Part shown: positions 33,006-40,702 of the stretch, piece after piece
Numbering within the stretch: the stretch's first letter is position 1
Layout: each line of letters starts with the position of its first letter
Assembly (NCBI GenBank): GCA_017410265.1
Contig: JAFQRC010000015.1
Span: 1 to 48,902, forward strand
From: Ruminococcus sp.
GTDB taxonomy: Bacteria; Bacillota; Clostridia; Oscillospirales; Acutalibacteraceae
DNA length: 48,902 nucleotides
Direction of reading: 5' to 3'
Notes under the pieces: generated by a model
What the model saw: the letters and a program-made list of their open reading frames with translations, nothing else
Databases searched by the model: none
Told to the model about the DNA's origin: nothing
Program-made: the position numbers and the translations under genes

Positions 33006-33041
33006 AATAGATTGAATTTAAAAGATTCGTACGCTCAGCGC

Positions 33042-34709
33042 TTAGATTTCATCAACAACCTTCTGGATAGCTGCGAGAGCGTCCTCAGGGAGCTTGTCAA
33101 AACCGCCCTTAACTGTGTCGCGGGAAGCGATGAAGTTAAGTCTGTCTGTCATTCTAGCCTTGAGCTCTTTTACATACTCAGCGTCGTTTAAGTCAGGAAC
33201 AAAGCCTTCCCACTCGAAAATTTCGATATCTTCGAAAGGACCCCACTGCTTGAAGTTTGCTTTGCCCTCAACGATAGCTTCGATAACGCCGAGAGTATCC
33301 TTTGGCTGAACCTTCTTGCCCATGAAGTCGCCTGTGTTGATGATGTAGCAGTCTACATCCTTCTCAGCAACGAGCTTCTTGAACTTCTCGTAGTCGTTAA
33401 CGAGTGGGTAAGTTCTGAATGGGTTAGCGTATGGCTCAACAACGAGTGCGTTAGGATCAACACCAGGAGCAAGACGCTCAGCAGAGCTTCTCTTTGTAGC
33501 AAGAGTAGCGCCCATAGCAGAAGCAAGGGAAGCACCCTTAAGCTTTACAACCGGTGGGATTGTCGGGTCTTTCATAATCCAGAAGATAGCGTTAACAGGG
33601 GATTCAATCTTGTCAACACGGTTTGGTGACCAGAGCTTAGATTTGATAGCTCTACCGTTACCGTTACGGATATCTTCTGTAACGAGAGTGATTTTGCCCT
33701 CGTTGTCTAAAGTAGCTGAACAGTTCTGAGCTGTTAAGAGGTACTTGTTGTCAGGACAGCCTGTTGGATAGTCAGCTGTCTTGTCAAAGTAAGTAGGCTC
33801 TAAAGCTACTGAAGAACATGTGTCAGAGTTGATGATGAAAGCGTCGTCGTGAAGTACAGTAACTTCGTACTTACCGCCGTGCTTAGCGTGTGTGATAGTT
33901 GACTTACCTGAGCCTGAAAGACCGAATACAGAAGCAACATACTTTGAGCCGTCTGAAAGTGTGTACTCTTTCTGACCGCCGTGACATGAAGCATAGCCGT
34001 TACGGTTAGCGATAGCCCAAGCGATAGTGAGTGTGCCCTTCTTGTGTTCGCCGAAGTATCTCATACCGAGGATAGCAGCACAGTTAGTTGAAGTGTTGAA
34101 GTATGACAGGCACTTGCCGTCACAAAGGTCAGTCTGTGTTGTGCCCTTCCACTGTGGGTCAGAGAAGATGTAGATGTCAGGCTCATTTGAATAGAGCTTT
34201 GACTCTTTGTACATCTTGTTGTAGAACTCTGACTGATACTGGAAGTTGAGCATCCATGAGTACATGATGTTTTCTTCGCCCTCTGGAATGAGAAGGTGAG
34301 CTCTTGTCATGAATTCAGGGTCAAGGCCGATGTAAACAACAGCGTGGTACATCTTCTTCCAGCGTGTGTCATATACAGCGTCCATAACGATTTTGTCGAG
34401 AGCGTCGCAGTTAACGCCCGGCTCGCCTGCGATTCTTCTAGCAGCAGCGTAACGACCTGTGATAGAGCCGTCGTTGAAGAGAAGAACTTTAGCGTCAGCA
34501 GGAAGACCGAACTCTTCGCCCTTGTAAACAGGCATATCTGTTACGATTGTGCCCGGTGAATTTTTAGCGAGTTCATACGCCTGTGCGAGTGAAGTAACCA
34601 TAGTTACGTTGTTGCCGTAGAATGGAGCTTCGATAATAGAACGTGTTTTTGCAAAACCAACTTTATCTTTGCCAATCTCGTCATGTGTGAAAAATGCTTT
34701 GGTTGACAT
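33042..34709 (-). CDS. pckA: Phosphoenolpyruvate carboxykinase (ATP)
   Basis: A 555-residue ATP-dependent PEP carboxykinase, interconverting oxaloacetate and PEP. In gut fermenters it often runs toward oxaloacetate on the way to succinate, making ATP. Marks: SITGRYAAARRIAG near the start, AYASCHGGQKEY-like substrate region (YASCHGGQKEYTLSDGSKY), the P-loop VFGLSGSGKSTITHAKHGG, the metal-binding VLHDDAFIINSD, and EPYANPFRTYPLVNDYEKF. The length fits the family. GGAGG precedes the start. It is a single gene with a good promoter and a Rex-like site just upstream of the -35. Confidence 0.95.
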   Translation of the reverse strand: MSTKAFFTHDEIGKDKVGFAKTRSIIEAPFYGNNVTMVTSLAQAYELAKNSPGTIVTDMPVYKGEEFGLPADAKVLLFNDGSITGRYAAARRIAGEPGVNCDALDKIVMDAVYDTRWKKMYHAVVYIGLDPEFMTRAHLLIPEGEENIMYSWMLNFQYQSEFYNKMYKESKLYSNEPDIYIFSDPQWKGTTQTDLCDGKCLSYFNTSTNCAAILGMRYFGEHKKGTLTIAWAIANRNGYASCHGGQKEYTLSDGSKYVASVFGLSGSGKSTITHAKHGGKYEVTVLHDDAFIINSDTCSSVALEPTYFDKTADYPTGCPDNKYLLTAQNCSATLDNEGKITLVTEDIRNGNGRAIKSKLWSPNRVDKIESPVNAIFWIMKDPTIPPVVKLKGASLASAMGATLATKRSSAERLAPGVDPNALVVEPYANPFRTYPLVNDYEKFKKLVAEKDVDCYIINTGDFMGKKVQPKDTLGVIEAIVEGKANFKQWGPFEDIEIFEWEGFVPDLNDAEYVKELKARMTDRLNFIASRDTVKGGFDKLPEDALAAIQKVVDEI

Positions 34710-34772
34710 AGGTGAATTCCTCCTTGAATTTCAAAATATCCCATATTAATAAACATGAAATTTTACACTTAA

Positions 34773-34801
34773 ATTATCTTAGAAAAGGCAAAAAATGTCA
34801 A
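34773..34801 (-). promoter_or_regulatory. Promoter of pckA
   Basis: Reverse-strand TTGACA (34801-34796) and GATAAT (34778-34773) are 17 bases apart. Confidence 0.7.
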
Positions 34802-34806
34802 GATGT

Positions 34807-34824
34807 ATGTTATATAATTAACAC
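34807..34824. promoter_or_regulatory. Rex-like palindrome upstream of pckA
   Basis: ATGTTAT-ATAA-TTAACAC matches the Rex consensus TTGTTAA-N4-TTAACAA at 11 of 14 positions and lies directly upstream of the pckA -35. Weaker than the adhE site. Confidence 0.35.
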
Positions 34825-34910
34825 ATATTTAACAGACATTTTTGGGGCAATTTGACTAAGTTACGATTATTTTTGCCTGTAGCATAAAATTTATCCGCGA
34901 CAAAAGAAAA

Positions 34911-34948
34911 AAGCACCTTGCAAAATGATAGTTGCAAAGTGCTTTTGA
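34911..34948. terminator. Terminator of the FN3/YkuD gene
   Basis: AAGCACCTTGCAA pairs with TTGCAAAGTGCTT across eight bases just past the stop on the reverse strand. The rest of the 240-base gap up to pckA holds the pckA promoter and nothing else I can identify. Confidence 0.82.
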
Positions 34949-34952
34949 TTTC

Positions 34953-36476
34953 TTAGTAAACGATGACGTGAGTACCCATAGGAGCTTTGTTGTAGATTTT
35001 CTTAACAGCGTTAAGTGGGGTGTTTACACATCCGTGAGAGCCGTTGCCCATATAGGTTGTGCCGCCGTATTCTGAAGCACTACGCCACGAAGCGTCGTGG
35101 ATGCCACAACCTGAGTATGTAAATGCCATCCAGTAGTTAACAAATGATGACCAAGTAGGGCCGGTGAGTGTAGCAGGAGAGAGCTTCTGATAAATATTAT
35201 ATGCGCCTGTCGGAGTTGAATAATATCCGACATTACCTGTTACGACAGGGGTTTCAACATAAAGCTCGCTGTTTATGTAGTACCACATACGCTGCTGCTT
35301 GATACTGATTTCAATGTAGGTGTTACCGATAGTTTTACCGTAAGCCTTGTTGCTGACAGTTTTACTCTGAGCAAGATATGTACCGGATACTTTGTGGTCA
35401 CCTACATAGGTGTATGGCACAATTCTGAAGTAATACAGCTGGTTTGTGGTAAGTCTTGGTGTGTTGAAGTATGTATTCGTTGTTGTTTTGAGCAGAGTGA
35501 AAGGACCTGACTTGCTACTTGAGTACATGATATCGTAACCTTTAGCGTAGGCATTTTTATTCCATACAAAGCTGACGCGTCTCAGCTGAGTTGTACAGGA
35601 CACAAGTCCCGGAGCAGATAATCCTGCTAAAGTACGCAGGGTTGAGCCACTTGAAAGGAAAGTGATGTCACTGTACATTTCACGATAAGCCTTGACCTGA
35701 TAGTTGTATGCTCTGCCCTGATTGACATTAGTGTCATCAAATGTGGTAGTTGAGTTGTTTGTGATTGTTTTATAAAGCACGAGTCGACCGTTGGTTGAGG
35801 CATCCTGACGATAAATATAGTAGCCATCGGCTTTTGAGTTTTTGTTCCACGAAATCTGAATCAGAGTTGAACTGCGCTTTAAGCTTGGTGTATTTGTAGC
35901 GGCAAGCTCAGTGCCTGTTTTCGCAATAACAGCTTCGCTCTGGTAAATCTTGCCGAATTTCACAACAAAGGCGGAAATCTTGAATTCATAAGGAGTTGAG
36001 TGTTCGAGTCCTTTGAGAGTAAAAGAAGTGCCTTTGGTGTTGATGAGAGGCTTAAAATCAGTGTGGAGGTCGTTATTTTTGTAGTAAATGCGATATCCGT
36101 CAGCACCCTCGACTGCACCCCAGCTGATTTTGAGAGTATTGGTTGTGCCCAGGTCTTTTTTGACGGTAGTAACGCTGTCGACCTTTGACGGATCTACTGT
36201 CGGTTCCTGTGTAGGAGCGTCGGTTTCTGCTTGAGTTGGAGCGTCAGTTTCTGCCCCTGTAGGAACTTCGGTTTCGCCCTCGGTTGTGATTACGGTTGGA
36301 GCTTCTGTTGCGTCTTCTGCAGGAGCGTCTGTCTGAGTAGTAGGCTCTACAGTGGATTCAGTTTCAGTAGGTTCAACGCCTTGTGTAGCAAAAGCTGTGA
36401 AGTTAAGGCTGAAAGCAGCACCCATAATAATAACCAGTGCTAAAACAACGCTAAGTGGTTTTTTGAATTTTGTCAT
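34953..36476 (-). CDS. Secreted L,D-transpeptidase with fibronectin type III repeats
   Basis: A 507-residue exported enzyme. A signal peptide (ending TAFATQG) is followed by a Thr/Glu/Pro linker with repeated ETDAPTQ units, three fibronectin type III domains (about 105-195, 200-285, 290-375; each with a KISW, QISWNK or SFVWNK strand and a YxFKI/YNYQV/YYFRI strand), and a YkuD catalytic domain (about 385-507). The latter has ISIKQQRMWYYINSELYVET, TPTGAYNIYQKL, GCGIHDASWR and the catalytic MGNGSHGCVNTP. It would form 3-3 peptidoglycan crosslinks or attach proteins. GAGGGA precedes the start, 37 bases after xpt, so co-transcription with xpt is possible. Confidence 0.92.
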   Translation of the reverse strand: MTKFKKPLSVVLALVIIMGAAFSLNFTAFATQGVEPTETESTVEPTTQTDAPAEDATEAPTVITTEGETEVPTGAETDAPTQAETDAPTQEPTVDPSKVDSVTTVKKDLGTTNTLKISWGAVEGADGYRIYYKNNDLHTDFKPLINTKGTSFTLKGLEHSTPYEFKISAFVVKFGKIYQSEAVIAKTGTELAATNTPSLKRSSTLIQISWNKNSKADGYYIYRQDASTNGRLVLYKTITNNSTTTFDDTNVNQGRAYNYQVKAYREMYSDITFLSSGSTLRTLAGLSAPGLVSCTTQLRRVSFVWNKNAYAKGYDIMYSSSKSGPFTLLKTTTNTYFNTPRLTTNQLYYFRIVPYTYVGDHKVSGTYLAQSKTVSNKAYGKTIGNTYIEISIKQQRMWYYINSELYVETPVVTGNVGYYSTPTGAYNIYQKLSPATLTGPTWSSFVNYWMAFTYSGCGIHDASWRSASEYGGTTYMGNGSHGCVNTPLNAVKKIYNKAPMGTHVIVY

Positions 36477-36513
36477 TAGTATCCCTCATTCATGGTTTCT
36501 GTTTGATAATATG

Positions 36514-37089
36514 TCAGTCAATAAATTCTATATGACCGTCTTTTGTCATGCTCTGAATGCGAGCGAGTGATTCGACTCTCACGCCCATATCGCGAACGAG
36601 CTTTCCGCCCTCCTGATATGCCTTTTCAATCACGATGCCCGCGCCGACAACCTGAGCTTTAGCGTCTAAAATCAGATTGATAAGTCCGCACAGCGCAGAG
36701 CCTTTAGCTAAGAAGTCGTCGATGATGAGCACCTTGTCGTCTGCGTGAAGAAATTCTTTTGAAACGATGATGTCGTAGGTGCGTTTGTGAGTGAATGACT
36801 CAACCTTTGATGTATAGACATCGCCTGCGATGTTCACACTCTTTGTCTTCTTAGCGAAAACTACAGGTACATCGAAATACTGCGCTACGATACACGCGAT
36901 ACCGATGCCCGAAGCTTCAATAGTCAGAATTTTTGTGATTTCTTCACCGTCGAAAAGGCGTTTGAATTCCTTACCGACTTCGTTCATAAATTTTACATCA
37001 ATCTGGTGGTTGACAAAGCTGTCAACTTTCAGAATGTTCCCTTCAAAGACCTTTCCGTCTTTTAAGATTTTTTCTTCAAGAAGTTTCAT
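36514..37089 (-). CDS. xpt: Xanthine phosphoribosyltransferase
   Basis: A 191-residue purine salvage enzyme converting xanthine and PRPP to XMP. It starts [20 protein letters not shown], contains [39 protein letters not shown] and [10 protein letters not shown], and has the PRPP motif [14 protein letters not shown]. The start at 37089 matches the conserved family beginning and follows AGGGG; the longer frame does not. In Bacillus xpt has a guanine riboswitch; I found no such structure in the 160-base leader region here. Confidence 0.93.
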   Translation of the reverse strand: MKLLEEKILKDGKVFEGNILKVDSFVNHQIDVKFMNEVGKEFKRLFDGEEITKILTIEASGIGIACIVAQYFDVPVVFAKKTKSVNIAGDVYTSKVESFTHKRTYDIIVSKEFLHADDKVLIIDDFLAKGSALCGLINLILDAKAQVVGAGIVIEKAYQEGGKLVRDMGVRVESLARIQSMTKDGHIEFID

Positions 37090-37144
37090 GTATCCTACCC
37101 CTAGCAAAACTTTCTTTATACTAATATATAATTGCTATTATTCT

Positions 37145-37173
37145 AATGTATGTATTGCGTTTTGAATTGTCAA
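37145..37173 (-). promoter_or_regulatory. Promoter of xpt
   Basis: Reverse-strand TTGACA (37173-37168) and TACATT (37150-37145), 17 bases apart. The -10 is a partial match. Confidence 0.5.
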
Positions 37174-37329
37174 AAAAGAAAGAAAAATAAAAAAATTTGC
37201 AGAAATTTTAAATATTTAAAGAAAGTGTCGAGAAAAATGATTTATATTTCTATATAGGAATTAAAATGAGCATTAGCGGTGATAATCTTATTGTGTTGAT
37301 TTTATATATAATGTATGAGGAGGATTTTT

Positions 37330-39018
37330 ATGGCACAAAATATTGTGAAATCAGACATCGAGATTGCTCAGTCAGTTGAGATGGCTCATATCAGCGAAAT
37401 TGCTAAGAAAGCAAAGATTGATGAGAAGTACATCGAGTACTATGGAAGACATAAAGCTAAGATTGATTTATCACTTTTAAACGAGAGTGAAAAAGAAAAT
37501 GGTAAGCTTATTTTAGTTACTGCTATCACTCCTACTCCTGCGGGTGAGGGCAAGACCACAACTACTATCGGTCTAGCTGACGGTATGAACGCCCTCGGCA
37601 AAAATGTTTGTGTTGCTTTGAGAGAGCCGTCACTCGGCCCTGTTTTCGGTGTTAAGGGTGGAGCTGCAGGTGGCGGTTATGCTCAGGTTGTTCCGATGGA
37701 GGATATCAACCTTCATTTCACAGGTGACTTCCACGCAATCGGAGCAGCTAACAACCTGCTCGCCGCTATGCTTGATAACCATATTTATCAGGGAAACTCC
37801 CTGAATATCGACCCAAGACGAATCACATGGAAGCGTTGTGTCGATATGAACGACAGACAGCTGAGATTTGTGACAGATGGCTTGGGTGGCAGAGTGAACG
37901 GTGTGCCTAGAGAAGACGGCTACGATATCACTGTAGCTTCTGAAATTATGGCTGTTCTCTGTCTTGCTAACTCTATCACCGACCTTAAAGATAGACTTTC
38001 CCGCATTATCGTTGGTTATACTTACGATGAAAAGCCTGTCACAGCGGGTGACTTAAAGGCAACAGGTGCTATGACAGCATTACTCAAAGATGCTTTAAAG
38101 CCGAATTTGGTTCAGACACTTGAGAAAACTCCTGCACTTGTACACGGCGGTCCGTTTGCTAATATCGCTCACGGTTGCAACTCTGTTATTGCAACAAAGA
38201 TGGCTATGAAGCTTTCTGACTATGCTATCACAGAGGCAGGCTTCGGTGCTGATTTAGGTGCTGAAAAGTTTTTGGATATCAAATGTCGTTATGCTTCTCT
38301 TAATCCTTCTGCTGTTGTTATCGTTGCTACTATCCGTGCTCTTAAAATGCACGGCGGTGTGCCAAAAACTGAATTAAACGGCGAGAACTTAGAGGCTCTC
38401 AAAAAGGGTGTTCCTAATCTTCTCCGTCATGTTTCAAATATCAAAGATGTTTACAAGCTTCCATCAGTTGTCGCTGTGAACAGATTCCCAACCGACACAG
38501 ATGCGGAAGTTGAACTCATTATCGATGAGTGCAAGAAGTTAGGCGTAAATGTTGTGCTTTCCAATGTATGGGCTGAAGGCGGTCAAGGTGGTATTGAGCT
38601 TGCCAAAGAGGTCATCAGACTTTGCGAGGAAGAGGACAGCTCTAACTTTACTTTCTCTTACGAACTCGATGGCACTATTGAGGACAAAATCGAGTCAGTG
38701 GTCCGAAAGGTTTACAGAGGAAACAATGTTCTTTTCTCAAAGCAGGCTAAAAAGCAGATTGCTGACCTTACAAAGAACGGTTTTGATAAAATTCCTGTTT
38801 GTATCGCTAAAACTCAGTACAGCTTTTCTGATGACCCGACTAAGCTCGGCGCACCGGTTGACTTCGATATTGAAGTTAAGAATGTGAAGGTTTCTGCGGG
38901 CGCAGGCTTTGTGGTAGTGCTGACAGGTGATATCATGACCATGCCGGGACTTCCGAAGGTTCCTGCCGCTGAGAAAATCGATGTTGACGCAAACGGCGTA
39001 ATTTCAGGCTTGTTCTGA
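37330..39018 (+). CDS. fhs: Formate-tetrahydrofolate ligase
   Basis: A 562-residue enzyme making 10-formyl-THF from formate, THF and ATP, supplying one-carbon units for purines and methionine. The start [15 protein letters not shown] follows AGGAGG; a frame extension of five codons upstream includes the ribosome site and is not used. The P-loop-like [19 protein letters not shown] is near residue 65, followed by [38 protein letters not shown] in shorter recognisable blocks, and the end [19 protein letters not shown]. Full family length. It leads a group of folate genes running to 43090. Confidence 0.97.
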   Translation: MAQNIVKSDIEIAQSVEMAHISEIAKKAKIDEKYIEYYGRHKAKIDLSLLNESEKENGKLILVTAITPTPAGEGKTTTTIGLADGMNALGKNVCVALREPSLGPVFGVKGGAAGGGYAQVVPMEDINLHFTGDFHAIGAANNLLAAMLDNHIYQGNSLNIDPRRITWKRCVDMNDRQLRFVTDGLGGRVNGVPREDGYDITVASEIMAVLCLANSITDLKDRLSRIIVGYTYDEKPVTAGDLKATGAMTALLKDALKPNLVQTLEKTPALVHGGPFANIAHGCNSVIATKMAMKLSDYAITEAGFGADLGAEKFLDIKCRYASLNPSAVVIVATIRALKMHGGVPKTELNGENLEALKKGVPNLLRHVSNIKDVYKLPSVVAVNRFPTDTDAEVELIIDECKKLGVNVVLSNVWAEGGQGGIELAKEVIRLCEEEDSSNFTFSYELDGTIEDKIESVVRKVYRGNNVLFSKQAKKQIADLTKNGFDKIPVCIAKTQYSFSDDPTKLGAPVDFDIEVKNVKVSAGAGFVVVLTGDIMTMPGLPKVPAAEKIDVDANGVISGLF

Positions 39019-39036
39019 TAAAATATATAAATTTTG

Positions 39037-39063
39037 AGCCACTCTGAAAAGGGTGGCTTTTAC
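39037..39063 (+). terminator. Terminator of fhs
   Basis: AGCCACTCT pairs with AGGGTGGCT around GAAA, followed by TTTT. Confidence 0.8.
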
Positions 39064-39070
39064 TTTATAG

Positions 39071-39099
39071 TTGTAAATCGCTAAAATGTGTGTTAAAAT
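39071..39099 (+). promoter_or_regulatory. Promoter of metF-metH genes
   Basis: TTGTAA (39071-39076) and TAAAAT (39094-39099) are 17 bases apart. Confidence 0.55.
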
Positions 39100-39130
39100 A
39101 AAAAGATAAAATGGGAAATCAGGTGATTTT

Positions 39131-39991
39131 ATGAAGGTAAGGGATATATTGAGCTTAGAGAAGCCGTCGCTTTCTTTCGAGGTTTTTCCTCCGAAAACTC
39201 AGGATAGATTCGAAGTTGTCAGCGGTGCGGCTATGGAAATCGCCCAGCTGAAGCCTGACTTTATGAGCGTTACTTACGGCGCGGGCGGTTCAACTGCTAA
39301 ATACACCGTTGAAATTGCGAAGAGTATTTCTGACAAAGGTGTCACCCCGCTTGCTCATCTGACCTGTGTGTGCTCAACTAAGGAAAGTATTCTGGGTAAA
39401 CTTTCCCAGATGAAAGAAAACGGCATTGAGAATATTCTTGCTTTGCGCGGAGATATCCCGGAGGGTACTGTGCCGTCGCAGTGGGATTTTCAGTACGCAA
39501 GCGAGCTTGTATCTTTTATCAAGGAAAACGGAGATTTCTGCGTTGGCGGTGCATGCTATCCTGAAAAACATGTTGAGTCACTATCTGAAAAAGAGGATTT
39601 AGAGCATCTAAAACACAAGGTCGAATGTGGCTGCGATTTTTTAACAACACAGATGTTCTTTGATAACGATTTGTTTTATAAATACTTGCTCAGAGTCAGA
39701 AGTGCGGGCATTATGGTGCCTGTGATTCCGGGCATTATGCCTGTGACTAACGGCAGACAAATCGAGCGTAGCTGTAAGCTCTCGGGTGCTGTGCTTCCTG
39801 ACAGATTCAAGAGAATCGTTGAGCGTTTTTCTGATGACCCAAAGGCTATGGAGCAGGCGGGTATCGCTTACGCTACAGAGCAGATTATCGACTTGTTTGC
39901 TAACGGTATCAACGCTGTCCATGTTTATTCAATGAATAAACCACATATAGCACAGAAGATAAAGGAAAACCTGAGCGAAATTTTCAAGTAA
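39131..39991 (+). CDS. metF: 5,10-methylenetetrahydrofolate reductase
   Basis: A 286-residue flavoenzyme reducing methylene-THF to methyl-THF, the methyl donor for MetH. The barrel shows LSFEVFPPKTQDRF at the start, FMSVTYGAGGSTAKYT, HLTCVCSTKESI, NILALRGDIPEG, the substrate site around CVGGACYPEKH and the QMFFDNDLFYKY strand, and ends with VHVYSMNKP. Full length for clostridial MetF. It is followed by the methionine synthase activation protein 29 bases later and then metH, all in the same direction, a methionine-forming unit. Confidence 0.95.
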   Translation: MKVRDILSLEKPSLSFEVFPPKTQDRFEVVSGAAMEIAQLKPDFMSVTYGAGGSTAKYTVEIAKSISDKGVTPLAHLTCVCSTKESILGKLSQMKENGIENILALRGDIPEGTVPSQWDFQYASELVSFIKENGDFCVGGACYPEKHVESLSEKEDLEHLKHKVECGCDFLTTQMFFDNDLFYKYLLRVRSAGIMVPVIPGIMPVTNGRQIERSCKLSGAVLPDRFKRIVERFSDDPKAMEQAGIAYATEQIIDLFANGINAVHVYSMNKPHIAQKIKENLSEIFK

Positions 39992-40020
39992 AACTACATA
40001 TAATTACTTTGGGTGAGTGT

Positions 40021-40695
40021 ATGGATAAGGCGGTAAAGACCTTTTTTGCAGATAAGGATAAAGTTAATATCGACAAAGGGTTGGCACTAAGGTTTTTGAG
40101 AGTCCGAAAACAAGTCGATGACGACTGTATGGCGCTTATAAACGATGCTTTAGAGGAGTTTGAAAACGCAGTTTCGTATAAAGCGAGCTACCGCTATTTT
40201 GATATAAATGTTGAAGGAAACAAAGTTTACTTTGAAGATTATATGACGCTTGAAAGCGAGAAGCTGGCTAAGAATCTCAGTGGTTGTAGGGGAGCCTTTG
40301 TGCTCGTTGCGACTACTTCGATTTCAGTCGACAGGATTATTGCAAAGTATATGAACTTGCAAGTCAGTCGCGCAGTGATTTTAGACGCTATCGGCTCAGC
40401 ATCAATTGAAGCTTTCTGCGATTTATTATGCAAAACTATTCAGGACGAAAACGGGGTTAATTTCAGACCGCGCTTTTCTCCGGGATACGGGGATTTGAAT
40501 TTATCGTGTCAGGGCTTGGTTTTAGGTGCATGTGATGCATCGCGTAAAATCGGAGTGACTTTGGCTAGTAATAATATGATGATACCGAAAAAAACAGTGT
40601 CAGCTATCGCAGGAGTCAGACCAAAAGACGAGGTCTGTGAGAAAGCTTCACGTTGCGAGCTTTGTGACAACGAAAACTGTTTATACAGAGAGTAG
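40021..40695 (+). CDS. Separate MetH AdoMet-activation domain protein
   Basis: A 224-residue protein resembling the C-terminal SAM-binding reactivation domain of cobalamin-dependent methionine synthase. Family marks are the C-terminal FSPGYGDLNLSCQGLV-like region with the RxRxSPGYGD core (FRPRFSPGYGDLNLS), then MMIPKKTVSAIAGVRP and the cysteine-rich end ASRCELCDNENCLYRE. When cobalamin in MetH is oxidised, this domain supplies SAM to remethylate it. The following metH lacks this domain, so the two complement each other; the gap is seven bases. ATG at 40021 is used; the upstream TTG in the same frame is less likely. Confidence 0.88.
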   Translation: MDKAVKTFFADKDKVNIDKGLALRFLRVRKQVDDDCMALINDALEEFENAVSYKASYRYFDINVEGNKVYFEDYMTLESEKLAKNLSGCRGAFVLVATTSISVDRIIAKYMNLQVSRAVILDAIGSASIEAFCDLLCKTIQDENGVNFRPRFSPGYGDLNLSCQGLVLGACDASRKIGVTLASNNMMIPKKTVSAIAGVRPKDEVCEKASRCELCDNENCLYRE

Positions 40696-40702
40696 GAAAA
40701 CT

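Noticed and set aside
37090..37260. Guanine riboswitch in front of xpt.
   Set aside because: The leader is AT-rich and lacks the three-way junction sequences of a purine riboswitch.
39010..39130. SAM or cobalamin riboswitch upstream of metF.
   Set aside because: The gap is about 110 bases and holds only the fhs terminator and a promoter.
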